From assembly GCA_017412025.1 (NCBI GenBank), contig JAFQOY010000173.1, positions 1 through 21,643 on the forward strand: a DNA stretch of 21,643 bases, read 5' to 3'. This DNA is from Clostridia bacterium. Its GTDB lineage: Bacteria > Bacillota_A > Clostridia > Christensenellales > Aristaeellaceae. The position numbers were made by a program, and so were the translations under genes. Each line of letters begins with the position of its first letter. Within the stretch, counting starts at the first letter, position 1. Positions 18,044 through 21,643 of the stretch are shown piece after piece. Below the pieces are notes generated by a model. It did not search any database. It had not been told where the DNA came from and saw nothing but the letters and a program-made list of their open reading frames with translations.

Positions 18044-19283
18044 GAAAAACATGGGCGAGATTCTTCGCAACAATGCGGTTACGATCATGTTTGTCCTGCT
18101 GTGCATGGGCGGCATGGCGGTCTCCGGCCAGTCTCCCTCTTACGTGATGTATGAGCTTTTTGGCCGTCTGTCCCGCAACATGTTCATCGTCCTCGCGCTG
18201 ATCATCCCGGTCATCGCCGGCATGGGCATCAACTTTGCCATCACCATCGGCGCCATGGCTGCGCAGATCTCTGCGCTGTGGGTTGTTGAATGGGGCGTCA
18301 GCGGCATCGGCGGCTTTGCGCTTGCAGCGCTGATGACGCTGCCGATCGCTGCGTTCTTCGGTTTCCTGATCGGCAGCCTGTACAACAAGATGAAGGGCCA
18401 GGAAATGATCGGCGGTATGATCCTGGGTTACTTTGCCAACGGTCTTTATCAGCTGCTGTTCCTGTTTATCTTCGGCAATCTGATTCCGCTGCACGCGCCG
18501 GGCCTGGTGATCATGGGCTCCACCGGCGTCGCCAACACCATCGACCTGTCCACCGGCCGCGGCTTCAAGTATGCGCTTGACGGCCTGTGGAAGATCAAGT
18601 TTGGTCCGGCGCTGTACATCACCTGCGCGGTTGTCGCGGTGATCGTGCTGCTGATGCTGGCGACCAAAAAGGTGAACAGGAAGAAGGGCTGCGTTCTCGT
18701 CGCCCTGATGGCTGCGCTTTGCCTGATCTATCAGATTCCGGCGGTGCAGACGCTGTTCTCCATGGTGCAGGTGCCGATGATCACCTTTGTGCTGATCGCC
18801 GCGCTGTGCATGTTCAACATCGTCATCATGCGTACCCGCCTTGGCCAGCAGTTCCGCGCGGTCGGCCAGAACCGCACCGTCGCCAATGCTGCAGGCATCA
18901 ACGTGGACAAGGTTCGCGTGATTGCGATCATGATTTCCACCGTGCTCGCCGGCTGGGGTCAGCTCATCTTCGTGCAGAACATGGGCTCCTTCCAGACCTA
19001 CGGTGCGCACGAGCAGGTCGGCCTCTACGCCGGCGCTGCGATTCTGGTCGGCGGCGCGTCCATCAAGCGCGCAACCAACAGCCAGGCGTTCCTCGGCTGT
19101 ATCCTGTTCCATCTGCTGTTCATCGTTGCGCCGTCCGCCGGTAAGAACCTCTTCGGCGATGCGGCCATCGGCGAGTACTTCCGCGTGTTCGTCTCCTACG
19201 GCGTTATCGCGGCTGCGCTGGTGATGCACGCGTGGAGCGGCGTCTCCAAGAAGAAGAAGCTTTCCGAGGAGAAGAAGGGCTAA
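18036..19283 (+). CDS. ABC importer permease, second subunit (BPD_transp_2 family)
   Basis: 415 residues from GTG at 18036. This start is 8 bases after GGAGG, whereas the in-frame GTG at 18027 overlaps the ribosome binding site. About nine membrane helices are seen. The family loop AVGQNRTVANAAGINVDKVR is near residues 279-298, and the GLYAGAAILVGGASIKRATN stretch matches the corresponding part of the first permease (FIAASAILIGGASTSR). It differs from its partner in lacking the extracytoplasmic insert. A Lys-rich tail (KKKKLSEEKKG) closes the protein. The two permeases presumably form a heterodimeric channel as in the Bmp/Nup nucleoside importers. No terminator follows for about 180 bases. 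Confidence 0.9.
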   Translation: MAKKNMGEILRNNAVTIMFVLLCMGGMAVSGQSPSYVMYELFGRLSRNMFIVLALIIPVIAGMGINFAITIGAMAAQISALWVVEWGVSGIGGFALAALMTLPIAAFFGFLIGSLYNKMKGQEMIGGMILGYFANGLYQLLFLFIFGNLIPLHAPGLVIMGSTGVANTIDLSTGRGFKYALDGLWKIKFGPALYITCAVVAVIVLLMLATKKVNRKKGCVLVALMAALCLIYQIPAVQTLFSMVQVPMITFVLIAALCMFNIVIMRTRLGQQFRAVGQNRTVANAAGINVDKVRVIAIMISTVLAGWGQLIFVQNMGSFQTYGAHEQVGLYAGAAILVGGASIKRATNSQAFLGCILFHLLFIVAPSAGKNLFGDAAIGEYFRVFVSYGVIAAALVMHAWSGVSKKKKLSEEKKG

Positions 19284-19460
19284 TACCATTCTCAAATCAA
19301 TCTGTGCTGTCTTTTCGCATCTTTTCCATCCTGTCGTTGCTTCGTTCCGGTCAACGTAGTGCTGCTGCGCTTCCCTCCGCTCAGCTTAGACAGGACAAAA
19401 AATCTGCTGAACATTCAGGCACATTCTGATCTGAGAAATAGTATAAAACCAAATGCATAC
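19284..19460. other. Intergenic stretch after the DUF3798 operon
   Basis: About 180 bases without a gene. A segment rich in pyrimidines (19300-19385) contains a small inverted repeat CGTTG...CAACG. The rest is AT-rich. It may be the 3' untranslated part of the operon, ending at the terminator at 19461-19494. Confidence 0.4.
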
Positions 19461-19494
19461 GGGCTGCGGGAATCTTTCCTGCAGCCCTTCTTTG
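19461..19494 (+). terminator. Rho-independent terminator of the DUF3798 importer operon
   Basis: A 12-base-pair stem with one G-T pair (arms 19461-19472 and 19476-19487), loop TCT, then TTCTTT. It is far (about 180 bases) from the last stop codon but no earlier candidate exists. Confidence 0.8.
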
Positions 19495-19501
19495 ATTATG
19501 A

Positions 19502-19531
19502 AAATACGGACAGGCATTCCTGTCCGTATTT
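19502..19531 (-). terminator. Terminator of the yhaM-like gene, possibly bidirectional
   Basis: A perfect 13-base-pair stem (AAATACGGACAGG with CCTGTCCGTATTT) and a 4-base loop. On the minus strand it ends in TATTTTC just after the yhaM-like stop codon. It stands back to back with the operon terminator at 19461-19494. Confidence 0.85.
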
Positions 19532-19544
19532 GGCGATGTGATGT

Positions 19545-20492
19545 TCAGCGGGCGACGTCGTTCTCGGGAATCCTGTAAAGCTGGCGGTTGTCAAGCCCCC
19601 AGACCTTCTCGGAAAAGCCGCCGGGGATGGCGCGGGAGAGCGCTTCGTCCATTTCGTACAGGCGCGCGTCGAGCGTATCGAGTGTGTTGAGCACCTCGGC
19701 CTCGGGGAATTTGGGCGCCATCGGGCTGCCGTATTCCGGAATGCCGTGGTGGGAGAGCACCATGTGCTGTAGCAGCAGCGCCTTGGCCTGGCTGGCGCCG
19801 GTTTTTGCAGCGGCGAGCTGGATATTGACCACGCCGCGGACGATATGCCCGAGCAGCTTGCCGTCCAGGCTGTAGTCAGACACAAGGCCCAGCGTGTCGG
19901 CGTCCATCTCGTCGATCTTGGCCAGATCGTGGATGATCACGCCTGCGACCAGCAGACTGGGATTGAGCTGGGGATAGACGGTCATGATGGCGTTTGCAGC
20001 CTTGAGCATGGTGGTCATGTGATGGAGCAGGCCGCTGCGCTCAGCGTGGTGCATCTGCTTGGCGGCGGGGAAGGTCAGCAGCTTGTCGCCGGCGCGGTCG
20101 AGCAGCTCGCAGGTGATGCGCCTGAGATCCTGATCGGCAATGCGGTCGGCGGCGCGGATGACGTCCTGAAGCATCTGCTTCGGGTCGTGCGGCGCGCAGG
20201 GGATGAGGGAGGACATATCGACGTCGTCGCGCTTTTCAGCCGCGCGGATCTTCTCTACGCGCAGCTGCATGCGCCCGTTGAATTCGTTGCCCGTGGCGCG
20301 CACCTTGACAATGCTGCCGGCCACGGGCGGCTGCACGGTACCGTCCCACATCTTGGCGTTGATGGAGCCGCTGCGGTCGGCGAGCGTCATATCCAGATAG
20401 TTCTTGCCGGAGGCGGCGGCACGCTGCTCGGCAGAACGGACAATCAGAAAACCCTCAAAGCGGTCATCGCGTCTGATTTCGGAAAGAAGCAT
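19545..20492 (-). CDS. yhaM: YhaM-like 3'-5' exoribonuclease (OB-fold plus HD domain)
   Basis: 315 residues, essentially the length of B. subtilis YhaM (314). The start is ATG at 20492, 9 bases after AAAGGG; an ATG two codons upstream is only 3 bases away and less likely. The N-terminal OB-fold nucleic-acid-binding domain spans about 8-85 (YLDMTLADRSGSINAKMWD; the YhaM counterpart has the same DxSGxIxAKxWD pattern). The C-terminal HD phosphohydrolase domain has metal-binding residues HH (157-158), the HD pair (188-189, IIHDLAK) and HH (248-249, LSHHG). Family members degrade RNA, and possibly single-stranded DNA, from the 3' end with Mn. It stands alone between its promoter (20529-20557) and terminator, unrelated in function to the transport genes around it. 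Confidence 0.92.
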   Translation of the reverse strand: MLLSEIRRDDRFEGFLIVRSAEQRAAASGKNYLDMTLADRSGSINAKMWDGTVQPPVAGSIVKVRATGNEFNGRMQLRVEKIRAAEKRDDVDMSSLIPCAPHDPKQMLQDVIRAADRIADQDLRRITCELLDRAGDKLLTFPAAKQMHHAERSGLLHHMTTMLKAANAIMTVYPQLNPSLLVAGVIIHDLAKIDEMDADTLGLVSDYSLDGKLLGHIVRGVVNIQLAAAKTGASQAKALLLQHMVLSHHGIPEYGSPMAPKFPEAEVLNTLDTLDARLYEMDEALSRAIPGGFSEKVWGLDNRQLYRIPENDVAR

Positions 20493-20528
20493 GTACATAC
20501 ACCCTTTCAAAAGCACATTTCATTTCAT

Positions 20529-20557
20529 ATTATGAGGCAAAAACAGGCTGTTTGCAA
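20529..20557 (-). promoter_or_regulatory. Promoter of the yhaM-like gene
   Basis: On the minus strand there is -35 TTGCAA (20552-20557), a 17-base spacer and -10 CATAAT (20529-20534). It is about 40 bases upstream of the start codon. Confidence 0.65.
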
Positions 20558-20606
20558 GCCCAATTTATCGGCATAAATAAAACGTGATTTGTAGAACAAA
20601 CAGGCA

Positions 20607-20635
20607 TTGACATCGGATGGAATTCCGGATATAAT
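20607..20635 (+). promoter_or_regulatory. Perfect consensus sigma-A promoter of the mglB-like gene
   Basis: TTGACA (20607-20612), exactly 17 bases, TATAAT (20630-20635): both hexamers are consensus. The spacer holds a palindrome GGAATTCC and two direct CGGAT repeats 12 bases apart (20614 and 20626). Transcription should start near 20642. Confidence 0.92.
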
Positions 20636-20650
20636 GTAAATAATCTGTGA

Positions 20651-20673
20651 GATATTGACGAATAATCGATATC
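20651..20673. promoter_or_regulatory. Putative operator just downstream of the mglB-like transcription start
   Basis: An imperfect inverted repeat with arms GATATTGA (20651-20658) and TCGATATC (20666-20673) is separated by 7 bases; 7 of 8 positions match. It begins about 10 bases after the expected start of transcription, a roadblock-type repressor position. A small hairpin (CGGGA-GGAC-TCCCG, 20691-20704) follows in the leader. Confidence 0.45.
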
Positions 20674-20735
20674 ATTCATGCGTAACTCAGCGGGAGGACT
20701 CCCGTTGAAATATTTTTTGAAGAGGTGTATCTCCT

Positions 20736-21643
20736 ATGAAAAAGATCCTCGCTATCCTCTTGGCTATGATGATCCTCGCTACCTGCAGCGTGGCCATGGC
20801 TGACGCTCCGAAGATCGGCATCACCATCTATCAGTTCGCCGACAACTTCATGACCCTCTATCGTGAGGAGCTGGCCCGTTACCTGACCGAAGACTGCGGC
20901 ATCCCGGCCGAGAACATCACCGTCCTGGACGGCAAGAACGACCAGGTTGAGCAGACCAACCAGATCGACGGCTTCATCGCGGACAACGTTGACGTCATGA
21001 TCATCAACCTCGTGCAGTCCTCTTCTGCCGCTTCCGTCATCCAGAAGGCTGACGCCGCCGGCATCCCGGTCGTCTTCATCAACCGTGAGCCGACCGCTGA
21101 GGATATGGAACTCAACGGCAACTTCTGCTATGTTGGCGCTGACGCCCGTCAGTCCGGCACCATGCAGGGCAACATCGTTCTGGAGACCCCGACCAAGGGC
21201 GACATCAACGGCAACGGCCAGGTTGATTACGTCATGATCATGGGCGATCCGGAGAACGTTGACGCTCAGTACCGCACCGAGTTCTCCGTCAAGGCTCTGA
21301 CCGACGCCGGCCTCACCGTCAACAAGCTCTTCGAGCAGCGCGGTGACTGGGACCAGACCAAGGGTCAGGAGCTGGCTGCTACCGCTCTGACCCAGTTCGG
21401 CAACGATGTTGACGTTATCTTCTGCAACAACGACGCGATGGCTCTGGGCGCCTATCAGGCGATCCTGCAGGCCGGCCGCGTTGTGGGCGAAGACATCTAC
21501 CTCCTCGGCGTTGACGCTCTGGCTGAGTGCGTTGAGATGGTTAACAACGGCCAGATGACCGGTACCGTCCTCAACGACCACGTTGGTCAGTCTCACGCTG
21601 CCGCTGACGCCGCCCTCAAGGCTGCCGCCGGCGAGAAGCTCGA
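20736..21643 (+). CDS. mglB: Galactose/glucose-binding protein, MglB-like, 3' end outside window
   Basis: 302 residues are visible. It starts at 20736 with AGAGGTG about 8 bases upstream. Residues 1-22 are a signal peptide ending AMA before D23; the ATC segment at 15-17 is not a good lipobox. The mature part follows E. coli MglB closely: IGITIYQFADNF (D36, F38), NDQVEQTNQID (68-78), FINREP (N116), a calcium-loop counterpart D156-I-N-G-N-G-Q162, MIMGDPENVDAQYR (D176, R180), W205, CNNDAMALGA (230-239), GVDAL (D260) and GTVLND (N280). The sugar-stacking and hydrogen-bonding positions are kept, except that the residue matching MglB His152 is Asn (N174). The ATPase and permease (mglA, mglC) are expected downstream, outside the window. 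Confidence 0.93.
   Translation, partial: MKKILAILLAMMILATCSVAMADAPKIGITIYQFADNFMTLYREELARYLTEDCGIPAENITVLDGKNDQVEQTNQIDGFIADNVDVMIINLVQSSSAASVIQKADAAGIPVVFINREPTAEDMELNGNFCYVGADARQSGTMQGNIVLETPTKGDINGNGQVDYVMIMGDPENVDAQYRTEFSVKALTDAGLTVNKLFEQRGDWDQTKGQELAATALTQFGNDVDVIFCNNDAMALGAYQAILQAGRVVGEDIYLLGVDALAECVEMVNNGQMTGTVLNDHVGQSHAAADAALKAAAGEKL

Noticed and set aside
14801..18115. A 1104-codon open frame on the minus strand across the ATPase and permease genes
   Set aside because: It is exactly antisense to two genes with intact domain motifs, has a His/Arg/Asp-rich composition without recognisable domains, and lacks a start signal. GC-rich codon use leaves mirror frames open.

Overview
The window reads as chromosomal DNA of a GC-rich Clostridia-type Firmicute, most like gut Christensenellales or Oscillospirales. 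That placement is an inference from the gene families, the strong GGAGG ribosome binding sites, sigma-A-type promoters with 17-base spacers and a YhaM-type nuclease. No rRNA, tRNA, CRISPR array, transposase or phage gene was seen. Genes fill most of the window and are spaced like ordinary chromosomal operons.

Layout. (1) 1-6497 is an envelope and stress block with a mix of strands. It holds an L,D-transpeptidase with peptidoglycan-binding repeats (minus, cut by the window edge), an HtrA serine protease (minus), a serine beta-lactamase-fold hydrolase (minus), an MgtC/SapB membrane protein (plus) and a MATE exporter (minus) whose 3' end overlaps mgtC. (2) 6504-7025 is a long non-coding stretch ending in the promoter of the next operon. 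(3) 7026-12961 is a complete Opp/Dpp-type ABC importer in the order permease, permease, ATPase, ATPase, binding protein. A REP-like double hairpin and a cre/LacI-like palindrome precede the binding-protein gene, and a strong terminator follows it. (4) 13333-19283 is a second complete ABC importer. Its presumed binding protein is a DUF3798-family protein. It is followed by a double-domain RbsA-like ATPase and two branched-chain/sugar-type permeases, the first carrying an unusual extracytoplasmic domain of about 230 residues. (5) 19545-20492 (minus) is a YhaM-like 3'-5' exoribonuclease. (6) 20736 to the end is the start of an MglB-like galactose/glucose-binding protein behind a perfect consensus promoter, probably the first gene of an mgl operon outside the window.

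How the genes work together. Three solute uptake systems (peptide-type, DUF3798-type, hexose-type) sit in tandem on the plus strand, each with its own control region. All three binding proteins and HtrA have signal peptides ending in an AxA-type cleavage site and none shows a lipobox cysteine. That is unexpected for a one-membrane Gram-positive and raises the question of how they are retained.

The least described part is the DUF3798 importer. It has an unknown ligand, a promoter region packed with TGCA motifs, a leader with two mutually exclusive hairpins, a probable attenuating terminator after the binding-protein gene, and a permease with an extra Ala/Glu-rich extracytoplasmic domain.
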